This document shows positions 20,701-30,578 of a stretch of DNA of 64,000 bases, piece after piece; position 1 is the first letter of the stretch, and each line of letters begins with the position of its first letter. Source of the stretch: Paenibacillus glucanolyticus NBRC 15330 (lineage in GTDB: Bacteria > Bacillota > Bacilli > Paenibacillales > Paenibacillaceae); NCBI RefSeq assembly GCF_004000885.1, contig NZ_BIMC01000011.1, positions 62,001 to 126,000 of the forward strand, in the 5' to 3' direction. Both the position numbers and the translations under genes were made by a program. The notes under the pieces were generated by a model. It was not told the DNA's origin, did not search any database, and was given only the letters and a program-made list of their open reading frames with translations.

Positions 20701-22134
20701 ATGGGGATACAAGGCAATAAACAGACGCTTACCATACTGTATACCAACGATATACACAGCCATTTTGAAATGATGAGTAAGGTGGCGGCACTTATTTCCC
20801 GGGAAAAGACGGCTGCCGGCGATTCTGCTATCGTACTGGATATCGGTGATCATATGGACCGGGCTTCGGTGGAAACGGAAGGCTCCATGGGCCAAGCCAA
20901 CGTGGATGTCATTAATCTGACAGGATACGACGCGATTACAATTGGCAATAATGAAGGGTTGACCATACCCTATGACATCTTGGAGAGTGTTTACGCCGGA
21001 CTGCAATGTCCTGTCGTCTGCTGCAACATTCATGAGACGATAAGCGGCGCTCCTCCTTCATGGATGAAACAGCATGTCATCCTTGAGCGGGAAGGCATCC
21101 GAATCGGGCTGACTGGCGCAACCGCTGCTTTTGCAGGATTTTATCAATTGTTAGGCTGGGAAGCTGAGGATCCTGTGCAGGCCATTGCTGAACAAGTAGA
21201 GGCACTTCAGGACAAGTGCGACATCGTTATTGTTCTATCCCATTTAGGTCTAACGATTGATAAAAGATTGGCAGAGACTATCGAAGGCATTGATGTCATT
21301 CTTGGCGGTCATACCCATCATATTTTAGAGGAACCGCTGATGATCGGAAATACCGCCGTATGCGGTGCAGGCAAATTCGGACAATATGTTGGTCGAATCG
21401 TTATGCAGCACAGCCATGTGGAGGAGCGGTTTACTTGTATTGAGGGCAGCCTTCTGCCCGTTGACAAGAGCGTGATGGAGCCGATCGTCGAACAAGCGAT
21501 CATGAGGCATCATGAGTTGGCAAGGGAGCGATTAACGGAGTCTGTTGCCGTTATAGATCGGAGTCTGCCGATCCATTATGAAGAGGAGTCGCCGTTTGCA
21601 AACCTGCTGGCTCAGGCCGTGCTTCAGCACACAGGGGCAGAACTTGCCATCGTTAACTCGGGACAGCTGCTCGGTCCATTGCCGGAGGGCGAGATCAGTA
21701 CGGGAATGCTCCATGGTTTGTGTCCTTCCCCCATTAACCCCTGTGTAGTGAAGCTGCTTGGGGAACATATCTACCAGGCGCTTGAAGAGAGTCTACTCCA
21801 GGAGTTTAGCAGCAAGAAAATACTCGGTTTCGGCTTTCGCGGCTATATATTAGGCGGGCTTGCCGTAGACGGATTAAGCATTCACTACGATAAGCAGGGA
21901 GAGCCGTATCACAAGATCACCGATATCTCCATCCAGGGACAGCCGCTGGATCGACAACGTGAATATGAAGTGGGGACGCTGGACATGTTCACTTTCAAAA
22001 TCGGATACGAGACGCTGGCACTTGGCAAGGATACGGTTTACATGCTGCCGGAGTTTATCCGAGATTTGCTGCGAAAAGAACTTTCGCGCCCCGGCTCGCT
22101 TGAAGAGACCTTGATTTCACGCTGGATATCCTGA
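20701..22134 (+). CDS. yunD: 5'-nucleotidase/metallophosphoesterase, YunD-like
   Basis: A 477-residue UshA/CpdB-type enzyme. The N-terminal metallophosphoesterase domain (about 8-260) has the metal motifs YTNDIHSHFE, LDIGDHMDRAS, TIGNNEG and LGGHTHHILE. The C-terminal 5'-nucleotidase domain (about 300-450) ends with the nucleoside-binding region. No signal peptide is visible, matching the cytoplasmic B. subtilis YunD. The GGGGAGGGG ribosome binding site is directly upstream. The natural nucleotide substrate is not determined by the sequence. Confidence 0.88.
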   Translation: MGIQGNKQTLTILYTNDIHSHFEMMSKVAALISREKTAAGDSAIVLDIGDHMDRASVETEGSMGQANVDVINLTGYDAITIGNNEGLTIPYDILESVYAGLQCPVVCCNIHETISGAPPSWMKQHVILEREGIRIGLTGATAAFAGFYQLLGWEAEDPVQAIAEQVEALQDKCDIVIVLSHLGLTIDKRLAETIEGIDVILGGHTHHILEEPLMIGNTAVCGAGKFGQYVGRIVMQHSHVEERFTCIEGSLLPVDKSVMEPIVEQAIMRHHELARERLTESVAVIDRSLPIHYEEESPFANLLAQAVLQHTGAELAIVNSGQLLGPLPEGEISTGMLHGLCPSPINPCVVKLLGEHIYQALEESLLQEFSSKKILGFGFRGYILGGLAVDGLSIHYDKQGEPYHKITDISIQGQPLDRQREYEVGTLDMFTFKIGYETLALGKDTVYMLPEFIRDLLRKELSRPGSLEETLISRWIS

Positions 22135-22200
22135 CAACCCCCGACTAACTTCCTTTGGCCGAGCATACATATGAGGACAAAGGTTAGGGAGGGGATGGAC

Positions 22201-23025
22201 ATGGATTTTATAACAGCTATTATACTGGGGATTGTGGAAGGATTAACGGAATTCATTCCGGTGTCTTCCACAGGCCACATGATTTTGACAGCCAAGGTGT
22301 TAGGGTACGATGATCAAACAGCGATCATGAAGACATTTGAAATTGTTATTCAGCTTGGCGCTATTTTGGCGATTGCGATTGTTTACTGGAATCGTATTCT
22401 GAACCTGCTGGGCTGGAGTCGAAGTGAATCTTTGAACAAAAAGGCGCCGCGCAAAAAACTGAATCTGATTCATGTATTTTTGGGTATTGCTCCAGCGCTG
22501 CTGGTAGCGTTTTTTGCGAGGGATTTCATCAAGAGCCTGTTTCATGCCCAAACTGTATTATTTGCACTTGTTGCGGGCGGTATTTTCATGATATTTGCAG
22601 AATGGTACAACAAAAATAAAGTTCAAGTGACTTCACACGATCTGGACGAATTGACATACAAGCAGGCACTTCTGATTGGTGTCTATCAGATCATATCGGT
22701 ATTATGGCCGGGCTTTTCCCGTTCGGGCTCGACCATCTCCGGCGGCATGCTCAGCGGAGTGAGTTACAAGGCATCGGCTGATTTCTCTTTTCTTATCGCA
22801 ATTCCTATTATGTGTGCTGCATCCGGTTATGAATTGCTGGATTCTTATCCATATTTTACTTCAGATACGATTGGTGTATTTCTCGCCGGATTTATCGTTT
22901 CGTTTGTTGTCGCTTATTTTGTCGTCTTGGCCTTCATGAAGCTTATACAGAAGATACGACTCACTCATTTCGCGATCTACCGTTTTGTTCTCGCCGCTGT
23001 TTTCTGGCTGTTTATTATGCACTAG
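22201..23025 (+). CDS. uppP: Undecaprenyl-diphosphatase UppP/BacA
   Basis: Integral membrane phosphatase that recycles undecaprenyl pyrophosphate to the monophosphate lipid carrier for cell-wall synthesis, and confers bacitracin tolerance. It has 274 residues and about eight membrane segments. The two catalytic boxes are present: EGLTEFIPVSSTGHMIL (about 16-32) and PGFSRSGSTISGGML. ATG at 22201 is preferred because GGGAGGGG ends 7 bases before it. The gene ends 100 bases before the second HD-GYP gene. Confidence 0.96.
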   Translation: MDFITAIILGIVEGLTEFIPVSSTGHMILTAKVLGYDDQTAIMKTFEIVIQLGAILAIAIVYWNRILNLLGWSRSESLNKKAPRKKLNLIHVFLGIAPALLVAFFARDFIKSLFHAQTVLFALVAGGIFMIFAEWYNKNKVQVTSHDLDELTYKQALLIGVYQIISVLWPGFSRSGSTISGGMLSGVSYKASADFSFLIAIPIMCAASGYELLDSYPYFTSDTIGVFLAGFIVSFVVAYFVVLAFMKLIQKIRLTHFAIYRFVLAAVFWLFIMH

Positions 23026-23129
23026 AGATCGTAGGCAAAGAGGTGGTCCGGCTTCTTCGTATAGTGATCGACTGAAGACTAGACGCTATATCCCACACAA
23101 GTTTGAGAATAGCAGAGGAAGTGACGGAT

Positions 23130-24227
23130 TTGCGTCTTATACCTATCCATGCGTTGAGGCCGGGAATGGTACTTGGTAAAAGAATATACAATAGCGACGG
23201 TTTGGTCCTGCTTGCTGAAGGTGTTGAACTGACGACTGGACTGATCCGCCGACTTGGCACATTAGAATTGGGATATGTATATATCGAGGATGCGGTGACA
23301 GAGGATATCGTGGTTCCGGAGTTATTGACGGAAGAAACACGGCTTCAGGCGATTCTGTCGATTCGAACCAGCTTCAAGAACCTGGAGAGTCAAGCGAGTC
23401 TGAAAGGCAGCTTTCTTCATTTGGGCAAGACATTTTCGGGAATGATGGAATCGATCATGGATGAAATATCGGGACATGATGAGTGCATGGTGCTGCTGAC
23501 CGATATGAATACGAATGATTACAATCTGTACCGCCATTCCTTAAACGTATGTTTATATTCAACGGTTCTTGGCGTGTCCTACGGATATAACCGGGAGGAG
23601 CTTCGAGTTCTCGGTCTGGGGGCTCTGCTCCATGATATTGGCAAGACCAGGATTTCCCAGAAGCTTCTGCAGCATCCCGGGCGGCTTAGCGAGGAGGAAT
23701 TTCGCGAGATCCAGAAGCATACCGAAATCGGGTTCAAAATATTAAAGGACGAGCCCAATATTCCGCTGTTATCGGCTCATTGCGCGCTATCGCATCATGA
23801 GCGTCTGGACGGCAGCGGTTATCCAAGAGCATTGAAAGGCCCTGATATCCATGAATATGCCAAATGGATTGCCATTACGGATTCTTACGACGCGATGACA
23901 ACGCAGCGGGTGTACAAGCCTGCCTTACTGCCGCATGAAGCGGTAGAGGTCATGTATGCCGGGTCGGGAACGCTGTATGAACAGCAATTTCTGGCCATGT
24001 TCCGCGACCGCGTAGCAATATATCCTCCAGGGATAACGGTGAAGCTGCACACGGGTGAAAGCGGGGTTGTATCCAAAATCCACGCGCATGTGCCCCATCG
24101 GCCGGTGGTTCGTGTCTTAACGGATGGGGACGGAACGCCGCTCTCGGCTCCGTACGAATTGGATTTATCCGAAACCTTGGCGATCATGATTGCCGGAATC
24201 GGACAGAGCACCATAGATCAAACTTGA
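23130..24227 (+). CDS. HD-GYP domain protein, paralogue
   Basis: A 365-residue paralogue of the HD-GYP protein at 18.7-19.8 kb with the same three parts. The N-terminal module is RLIPIHALRPGMVLGKRIYN. The HD-GYP domain (about 145-300) has LLHDIGKTRI and HHERLDGSGYPRAL, with all catalytic positions intact. The beta-rich tail carries KLHTGESGVVSKI. The start is TTG at 23130, about nine bases after AGAGGAA. An upstream in-frame TTG at 23103 has no ribosome binding site. It is likely to hydrolyse cyclic-di-GMP, by family. Confidence 0.9.
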   Translation: MRLIPIHALRPGMVLGKRIYNSDGLVLLAEGVELTTGLIRRLGTLELGYVYIEDAVTEDIVVPELLTEETRLQAILSIRTSFKNLESQASLKGSFLHLGKTFSGMMESIMDEISGHDECMVLLTDMNTNDYNLYRHSLNVCLYSTVLGVSYGYNREELRVLGLGALLHDIGKTRISQKLLQHPGRLSEEEFREIQKHTEIGFKILKDEPNIPLLSAHCALSHHERLDGSGYPRALKGPDIHEYAKWIAITDSYDAMTTQRVYKPALLPHEAVEVMYAGSGTLYEQQFLAMFRDRVAIYPPGITVKLHTGESGVVSKIHAHVPHRPVVRVLTDGDGTPLSAPYELDLSETLAIMIAGIGQSTIDQT

Positions 24228-24245
24228 CTATAAGGAGGTTGACTC

Positions 24246-26507
24246 GTGAAACGTAACGGCCGTACAACATTGCTGCATACATGGGGGCGACAGATATATC
24301 GCTACCGTAAAGCCATTGTTGTAACTTGGCTTATTTTGTTTTGCGGGCTGCTTCCTTTTGCATTTAAACTTCCCTCCATATTGCAGCATAACGGATTTAC
24401 ACCGGAGGATAGTCCCGCCCAGATCGGGATTGAAAAGCTGGAAGAAGGGCTGGGGCTTTCGGCAGCCTCGCTGGATATTGTCGTGGTCAGCAACAGTGAT
24501 GAGAACCTGACAACAGGCATGGCGCATAGGCGTATTCTAACGGAGCTGGAGCCTTTGCGTTCCCGTCCTTACGTGAGAGATATCTATATGAATATGGCAG
24601 CTCATAGAGCCGGTCAGGACCATATCGTATCGGTGACGGTGCTGCTGGACCTGGACTCCTCGGAAGCCCTGTTACAGTTTGATGAGATTAGGGAATCGGT
24701 CCCTGCCATTACGGGAGCGGATACTTACATAACCGGAAATACGGCCATATTCGCCGATATGAATGAAGCTGTCAAAAGCGACATAATCCAAGCCGAGATG
24801 ATTGGCATACCTGCAGCTTTGATCATTTTGGCCGTGGTCTTCGGCACATTGACCGCGGCGATCCTTCCGCTGATCGCAGGCGTGGTCAGCGTGGTTGTTA
24901 CGATGGGGCTCCTGTATTTTGTTGCCATGGCTGACGGTTCGATCAGTAATTTTCTTCCGAATGTTGTCACGATGCTGGGTCTGGCTGTAGGTATTGATTA
25001 TGCTCTGATCGTAGTAAGCCGATTCAAAGAAGAGATGCAAGCGCGCAGCGGAGACGTGGAAAGTGCCTTGGCCGTCACTTGTGCAACAGCCGGCAAAGCG
25101 GTCATGTTCTCCGGAGCCGCTGTATTGATCGGTTTTGTGGCCATGGGTTTTATCAATCTGCCGATTTTCCGTTCCTTTAGCCTTGGCGGCATTACGGTGG
25201 TGCTGTTATCGGTTCTGGCAGGCAACACGCTTCTTCCTGCACTGTTGGGGCTACTGGGACCCCGCATTCATACACTCCCTCTATTCCCGGCTAAATTCCG
25301 GCACTTCCGTGCACAGCAGACTTCAGGCATGTGGAGAAAACTATCCAGGTTTGTCATGGCTCATCCTGTGACGATCTCGATAGCTGTGATCGGTGCGCTT
25401 CTGCTGGCCATTTATCCGGTACGAAACATGAACATCGAGATCCCGGCTGCCGAGGTTCTGCCTCCAGCCTATGAATCCCGTTATGGCCATGACCTGCTTG
25501 CACAGGCTTATGATGAGCGTGAACTAAACTCCATCGTTGTTGCTGTGGAGCTACCTGCCTCTTATGAGGATTTGCGCAGCATCGAGCAGATGAAGGCATA
25601 TACGGATGAAATCAGGATCATGCCGGGCGTGAAGCGGGTGGAGAGCTATCTGAGCATCGGGCGGGGGTCCATCGATGAAGTGTCCAAGTATTTGTCTCGT
25701 GCAGATATTCGCCAGCAGCTGGAACAGCATCGTTTCGTAAGGGGAGAGATGGCCGCAGTAGCTGTGATTCCGGAATACGGTGAATCTCATGCGTTAACAA
25801 CGCAGCTTGTCCGGGATTTGAGAACGATGGATGCGTTGGGCCTGACAACCTATGTAACAGGTAGCCCTGCTTATAAACTGGACATCATTGACGTTATTCA
25901 TCAGAATATTCCGTTTGTCCTTACCTTTGTATTTGTAGTGACTTACGTCATTCTCCTTATAGCGTTCCGATCGATGGTGCTCCCGTTAAAAGCGAGTGTG
26001 ATGAACCTGCTCAGCCTTGGTGCGGGACTCGGGATCGTTGTGTGGGTATTTCAAGAGGGGATAGGCGCAGAATGGCTGGGCGTGTCCTCAACAGGATCCA
26101 TTTTTGCACTTTTGCCGATACTGATATTCTGTGTTGTGTTTGGCATATCCATGGACTATGAAGTCATGATGCTCTCTCGGATTATGGAGAACTATGAGCG
26201 GACGGGGGATAATGAATACAGTACAGCCGAAGGTCTGGAGAGCACGGGTGGGCTGATCACAAGTGCTGCCCTGATTCTGGCTGTCGTTGTGGGTGCCTTT
26301 GTATTTACGGATAATGAAGTCATGAAAGCGATCGGTTTAGGTTTAACTGCGGCTGTTCTTCTGGATGCTACGGTGATTCGTGTTTTGCTTGTTCCTGCAT
26401 TCATGAAAATGCTGGGCAGAGCCAATTGGTGGAGTCCAAACTGGATGTTTCCTCGATATAAGCCTGCTGCCAGGGATACGCCTGATCGCGGAAGGGAAAC
26501 CGGCTGA
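24246..26507 (+). CDS. MMPL-family (RND-like) membrane transporter
   Basis: A 753-residue transporter of the MMPL/YdfJ type with about twelve membrane helices in two homologous halves. The first helix (about 19-40) is followed by an extracytoplasmic domain, then five helices (about 185-340). A second extracytoplasmic domain (about 395-545) precedes the last cluster (about 555-735). The proton-relay region GLAVGIDYALIVVSRF in the first half has its counterpart VFGISMDYEVMMLSRI in the second, with the D-Y pair in both. GTG at 24246 follows AAGGAGG. Cargo (lipid, drug or peptide) is unknown. It follows the HD-GYP gene by 18 bases. Confidence 0.92.
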   Translation: MKRNGRTTLLHTWGRQIYRYRKAIVVTWLILFCGLLPFAFKLPSILQHNGFTPEDSPAQIGIEKLEEGLGLSAASLDIVVVSNSDENLTTGMAHRRILTELEPLRSRPYVRDIYMNMAAHRAGQDHIVSVTVLLDLDSSEALLQFDEIRESVPAITGADTYITGNTAIFADMNEAVKSDIIQAEMIGIPAALIILAVVFGTLTAAILPLIAGVVSVVVTMGLLYFVAMADGSISNFLPNVVTMLGLAVGIDYALIVVSRFKEEMQARSGDVESALAVTCATAGKAVMFSGAAVLIGFVAMGFINLPIFRSFSLGGITVVLLSVLAGNTLLPALLGLLGPRIHTLPLFPAKFRHFRAQQTSGMWRKLSRFVMAHPVTISIAVIGALLLAIYPVRNMNIEIPAAEVLPPAYESRYGHDLLAQAYDERELNSIVVAVELPASYEDLRSIEQMKAYTDEIRIMPGVKRVESYLSIGRGSIDEVSKYLSRADIRQQLEQHRFVRGEMAAVAVIPEYGESHALTTQLVRDLRTMDALGLTTYVTGSPAYKLDIIDVIHQNIPFVLTFVFVVTYVILLIAFRSMVLPLKASVMNLLSLGAGLGIVVWVFQEGIGAEWLGVSSTGSIFALLPILIFCVVFGISMDYEVMMLSRIMENYERTGDNEYSTAEGLESTGGLITSAALILAVVVGAFVFTDNEVMKAIGLGLTAAVLLDATVIRVLLVPAFMKMLGRANWWSPNWMFPRYKPAARDTPDRGRETG

Positions 26508-26544
26508 TATTCACCAAGAATGAAACACAAGCCTTCTGTACGGG

Positions 26545-26555
26545 TATGTTATAAT
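26545..26555 (+). promoter_or_regulatory. Extended -10 promoter before yfkAB
   Basis: TATG-T-TATAAT is an exact extended -10 element (TRTGNTATAAT) about 90 bases before the yfkAB start. No good -35 accompanies it, which extended -10 promoters tolerate. Confidence 0.5.
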
Positions 26556-26645
26556 CATATAATGGACATGATCAACAACCGTAAGTACATCCATGTAAGT
26601 TGTACTGATAGAATCGGTAATTCAAAGAAGTAAGGTGAGTGAACC

Positions 26646-27785
26646 ATGAGTAATACAGCACAGCCATTTCCATCAGCCTTGAGGCCCATTTCGCCGAGTT
26701 ATGATCCGTGGGATCCGATAACTTCATTGCGTGAGCATGGCCGCCATGTGCTGACCAGCGTGGAAATGACAGTGACGCATCTTTGTAATATGCGCTGTGA
26801 ACATTGCGCTGTTGGCGATATGCTTGTCATGAAGGAAGCTCCGATGCTGCCACTTGATACCATGCTGAGGCGGCTCGACGAGGTAGAGCATCTGCAGACG
26901 ATCAGTTTGACCGGCGGGGAACCGGCATTTCTCGGCAAGACGGTGGACAACGTGATTGTTCCCCTTCTTAAGTATGCCAGGGATCGGGGAATTCGGACCC
27001 AGATCAACTCTAATTTGACGCTCGATATCAGCCGTTACGAGAAGATGCTGCCCTATCTGGATGTTATGCATATCTCCTTTAATTATTTGAACGGGGACGA
27101 CTTCTATGAAGTCGGATTTGCGAATAGTGCGCGTCCTGTTTCTAAGGAAAAAGCATACAAGATGTATGATACGATGCTTCTCAATTCGGAAAAATTGAGT
27201 GCAGCGGGAATGTACATCTCCGCTGAATCCATGATTAACTACCGAACGCATACCAAATTGGGAGGCATTCACAGGTTGATTAAGGACATGGGCGCCAAGC
27301 GGCATGAAGTCCATCCGATGTATGCATCGAACTTTGCTTCTGCTCTGCCTGTGTTGTCCTTAGCGGATACGAAGGCCGCCATTCAGCATTTGCTGGATGT
27401 GCGCGACCCTGAGATGTGGATGCTGTTCGGAACGCTGCCTTTTTATGCGTGCAGCTTCGATGCTCACGATCAGGAGATCATCCGCCGCCTGCGGCAAGAG
27501 CCTAATGTAACGGTTCGCAATGATCCGGATGGCCGCAACCGGGTGAATGTGAATTTATTCTCGGGTGACGTGTATGTTACGGATTTTGCTGATATCCCGG
27601 CTTTTGGTAATATTAAGGAACAGAAGCTGGACGATATTTTTGACGAATGGTCGACCGGCCACCCGTTAAATCAAACCGTCAACTGTCATTGTGATGCAGT
27701 AAGCTGCTGCGGCCCGAATTTGTTGGTAGCTGACATGTACTATCGGGGTGTGGATTTCAAGTCAAGAAAAGCACAGACAAACTAG
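26646..27785 (+). CDS. yfkAB: Radical SAM protein YfkAB
   Basis: A 379-residue radical SAM protein of the YfkAB family. The 4Fe-4S motif is CNMRCEHC (about 47-54) and the SAM-binding glycines are in SLTGGEPAFLG. A C-terminal CxCx4C motif (CHCDAVSC, about 346-353), characteristic of this family, suggests an auxiliary metal site. The N-terminus PISPSYDPWDPI also agrees with B. subtilis YfkAB. The substrate is unknown in the family. The ribosome binding site is AAGGTGAG. Confidence 0.92.
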   Translation: MSNTAQPFPSALRPISPSYDPWDPITSLREHGRHVLTSVEMTVTHLCNMRCEHCAVGDMLVMKEAPMLPLDTMLRRLDEVEHLQTISLTGGEPAFLGKTVDNVIVPLLKYARDRGIRTQINSNLTLDISRYEKMLPYLDVMHISFNYLNGDDFYEVGFANSARPVSKEKAYKMYDTMLLNSEKLSAAGMYISAESMINYRTHTKLGGIHRLIKDMGAKRHEVHPMYASNFASALPVLSLADTKAAIQHLLDVRDPEMWMLFGTLPFYACSFDAHDQEIIRRLRQEPNVTVRNDPDGRNRVNVNLFSGDVYVTDFADIPAFGNIKEQKLDDIFDEWSTGHPLNQTVNCHCDAVSCCGPNLLVADMYYRGVDFKSRKAQTN

Positions 27786-27810
27786 AACCCTAGAAAGAAG
27801 GCGTGTCATC

Positions 27811-29136
27811 ATGGCAGAGGAATTTGAGGTCGGGCAACTGATTTTGAATTTACTCTTGGTTTTCCTGCTCGTTTTGTTGAACGGTGTGTTTGTAGCTGCG
27901 GAGTTTTCACTTGTGAAGATGCGTCAATCCCGGTTGACCCAGCTCGTTAGTGAAGGCAACCGGCTTGCAGGTATTGCGCTGAAAGTTAACCAAAAGCTGG
28001 ATGCGTATTTATCCGCGACTCAGCTTGGAATCACCTTGACTTCACTGGGTTTGGGCTGGATTGGGGAACCTGCAATTTCGGATTTGCTGGTTGCGCCGAT
28101 TATGCACAGTATTGGCTTTACGGAAGAGCGATTGATCAGCACAATCTCCGTTGCAGTCGGCTTCTGTATTATCACCTTCCTGCATATTGTATTAGGGGAG
28201 CTTGCCCCTAAATCAATTGCGATTCAGCGAACGGAGGGGACGGCACTGATCCTGTCGGCTCCGCTGCTCTGGTTTTACCGCATTTTTCTGCCGGTGATCT
28301 GGATACTCAATGCGTCCGCAAACCGTATCCTCAAGCTGGCCGGTATTCAGCCGGCAAGCGAAGCCGAGGCGGCCCACTCGGAAGAAGAGATTCGAATTCT
28401 GATGAACGAGAGTGCAAAGAGCGGGGTCATCGATGAGAATGAGATGAAGCTGATGGACAACCTGTTCGATTTCTCCGACTTGCGAGCCAGGGAAATCATG
28501 CTGCCGAGAACCGATATGGACGTTCTGTTCACGAATCTTACGTTGGAAGAGAACTTGCAGATTGTCAGCGAGACGAAGCATTCCCGTTATCCGGTTGCAA
28601 CGGACAACAAGGACCGCATCATCGGATTTGTTCATATTACGGATCTTTTACTCGCCGATCCTGAGAAACAGCGTGATCTGGCCAGCTTGGTCAGACCGAT
28701 TATGGACGTATCGGAATCGACGGAGATCAGCAAGGTGCTTCGTCAGATGCAAGCGAAGCATGAGCAGCTTGCTCTTGTGATAGATGAGTATGGGGGAACT
28801 GCCGGCATACTCACAGCCGAGAAGATTCTGGAAGAGATCGTCGGTGACCTGTACGATGAATTTGAAGATGAACGTCCGGAAATGGAAGTGTACGATGAGT
28901 ACTTTTCGGTGGATGGGCGAATGCTCATTGAAGAAGTGAATGATTTAACCGGATTAATGATTGAGGAGCATAATGTTGATTCCATTGGCGGCTGGTTATT
29001 CAAGGAACTTGAAGGTAATCCGGCAGTCGGGAAGAAAACGACATTCGATGGAGTGGTCTTCGAAGTGGAGGAGTCAACCCGTTTTCGTGTAAACCGCGTC
29101 ATGATTCATCAGAAGCTGGATAGCAGCTTCACTTAG
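27811..29136 (+). CDS. CNNM/CBS-domain membrane protein (HlyC/CorC family)
   Basis: A 441-residue protein with an N-terminal DUF21/CNNM membrane domain of three to four helices (about 10-190; VAAEFSLVKMRQSRL, HIVLGELAPKSIAIQ), two CBS repeats (about 205-335; MLPRTDMDVLF, LALVIDEYGGTAGILT) and a C-terminal CorC_HlyC domain (about 350-435). Relatives are implicated in magnesium or cobalt efflux and are often mislabelled haemolysins. ATG at 27811 lies 6-10 bases after AGAAAGAAGG. The gene starts 25 bases after yfkAB and is probably co-transcribed with it. Confidence 0.93.
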   Translation: MAEEFEVGQLILNLLLVFLLVLLNGVFVAAEFSLVKMRQSRLTQLVSEGNRLAGIALKVNQKLDAYLSATQLGITLTSLGLGWIGEPAISDLLVAPIMHSIGFTEERLISTISVAVGFCIITFLHIVLGELAPKSIAIQRTEGTALILSAPLLWFYRIFLPVIWILNASANRILKLAGIQPASEAEAAHSEEEIRILMNESAKSGVIDENEMKLMDNLFDFSDLRAREIMLPRTDMDVLFTNLTLEENLQIVSETKHSRYPVATDNKDRIIGFVHITDLLLADPEKQRDLASLVRPIMDVSESTEISKVLRQMQAKHEQLALVIDEYGGTAGILTAEKILEEIVGDLYDEFEDERPEMEVYDEYFSVDGRMLIEEVNDLTGLMIEEHNVDSIGGWLFKELEGNPAVGKKTTFDGVVFEVEESTRFRVNRVMIHQKLDSSFT

Positions 29137-29170
29137 AACTAGCAAGACTCTATTTGTTAGGAAGTGGATT

Positions 29171-30202
29171 ATGTCGATTAAGCAGCTGATATTTATCGGC
29201 CTGGGGCTCTTCTTGCTGTACGGAATGTTTACGGTGGGAGCTCCCTTCTTGTTGGCCATTGTCATTGCTATTGCACTGGAGCCGTTAAATCGGCTCTTAA
29301 TGAAAAGGCTGCGGCTCAATCGGATCGCGGCGGCCACCGCTACAAGCACACTGTTCCTTCTCTTGCTGCTGCTATTAGCCTATTTAATCGGCCTGCAGGT
29401 GTTTAACCAGCTGGTTGAGTACTGGAGCCGGGCTCCGCAATATTTTGAAGGGGCTAACGAATTCCTTCAGCATACGATTATACAAGCTCAAGACATGCTG
29501 AACGGCATTTCGCCGGGACTTGCAGACAGTCTGACCGAGTTTATGTCGAATATTTCTTCCTATGTGCAGTCGCTTGTCAATTCGGTATCATCGACATTCC
29601 TGTCCTTTGCCAAAACATTGCCTAACCTGTTTGTAACCTTCATCGTGTTCTGCGTGGCCGTGTACTTATTTGCCTTCAGTCTGGATACGATGCGAGAAAG
29701 AGTGCTCTCCCTGTTTGATGAGACATCGCAGTCGCAGGTGAATGAAGTGCTGCTCAGCCTGAAAAAATCAATTTTCGGATTTTTACGGGCACAGCTGATA
29801 CTCAGTCTGTTTACATATGTGATCACACTGCTGGGCTTGCTGATATTAGGGATTAACTACCCGCTGGCAATCGCTCTGCTTGTTACGATTGTCGACATTC
29901 TTCCGATTCTGGGCGTAGGGTCCGTATTGGTGCCATGGTCGGTGTATCTGCTTGCAACAGGTGATGTTTTCACAGGGCTCGGCTTGATCTTCCTGTTCAT
30001 TCTGATTACGGTGATCCGCCGTGTATTGGAACCGAAGGTCATCGGTGATGCTGTTGGTATAGGCGCATTACCTGCTCTGGTCAGCATGTATGTCGGATTT
30101 AAGCTGGTTGGCGTCATCGGATTTTTTATCGGTCCATTAGTCGTCATTATCTACTCAGCGATGCGCAAAGCAGGCTTGTTCCAAATCAAAATTAAATTTT
30201 AA
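29171..30202 (+). CDS. AI-2E family permease
   Basis: A 343-residue membrane protein of the AI-2E/PerM family, with about eight helices: two at the N-terminus, a long amphipathic middle section (about 90-150) and a C-terminal cluster. Family blocks are DILPILGVGSVLVPWS and RRVLEPKVIGDAVGIGALPALVSMY. It is paralogous to YtvI at 55.1 kb. Members have been linked to autoinducer-2 or Na+/H+ transport, so the real substrate is open. It follows the CNNM-type gene by 34 bases and is closed by a terminator. Confidence 0.9.
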   Translation: MSIKQLIFIGLGLFLLYGMFTVGAPFLLAIVIAIALEPLNRLLMKRLRLNRIAAATATSTLFLLLLLLLAYLIGLQVFNQLVEYWSRAPQYFEGANEFLQHTIIQAQDMLNGISPGLADSLTEFMSNISSYVQSLVNSVSSTFLSFAKTLPNLFVTFIVFCVAVYLFAFSLDTMRERVLSLFDETSQSQVNEVLLSLKKSIFGFLRAQLILSLFTYVITLLGLLILGINYPLAIALLVTIVDILPILGVGSVLVPWSVYLLATGDVFTGLGLIFLFILITVIRRVLEPKVIGDAVGIGALPALVSMYVGFKLVGVIGFFIGPLVVIIYSAMRKAGLFQIKIKF

Positions 30203-30217
30203 GGACAACTTGAAAAG

Positions 30218-30258
30218 AACCCTTTTCCCGGAAATATTCCAGGGATGAGGGTTTTTTT
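30218..30258 (+). terminator. Terminator after the AI-2E permease gene
   Basis: Stem AACCCTTTTCCC / GGGATGAGGGTT (interrupted) followed by TTTTTTT, 16 bases past the stop codon. Confidence 0.8.
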
Positions 30259-30351
30259 GTCAATTTGGAGTTCATTTTCTGGGCGAAGGACATATGTTAA
30301 TTACGAAGAGTCCTTGATATTACGGATAGTAAAACATAAGGAGGAATACCC

Positions 30352-30573
30352 TTGAAGGAGAATCCAGAGGTACGTGTCTACCCGGTTTTTCATTCCCCGT
30401 TTGATCCTTGCCCTCCCAAACTCTACAGATCGTACGTTGTCCCTGTTAACCAGTATATCGTATTTCAACCGGCTGGACTGCCGCAATTCAGCCCTGCCGA
30501 AGCGTTGAGATACGGAACGTTGTGGCCATCCTTATATAGTCCGTATACCTCGCGAAAATTTAAAGGAGAGTGA
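30352..30573 (+). CDS. cotJA: Spore coat-associated protein CotJA
   Basis: A 73-residue CotJA family protein, rich in Pro and Tyr (PCPPKLYRSYVVPVNQYIVFQP, then FSPAEALRYGTLWPSLYSPY). In Bacillus it is needed to assemble CotJC into the spore coat. The start is TTG at 30352, preceded by AAGGAGG. It heads the cotJABC operon, which in Bacillus is transcribed in the mother cell under SigE. I could not find a convincing SigE promoter here. Confidence 0.95.
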   Translation: MKENPEVRVYPVFHSPFDPCPPKLYRSYVVPVNQYIVFQPAGLPQFSPAEALRYGTLWPSLYSPYTSRKFKGE

Positions 30574-30578
30574 GCGGC

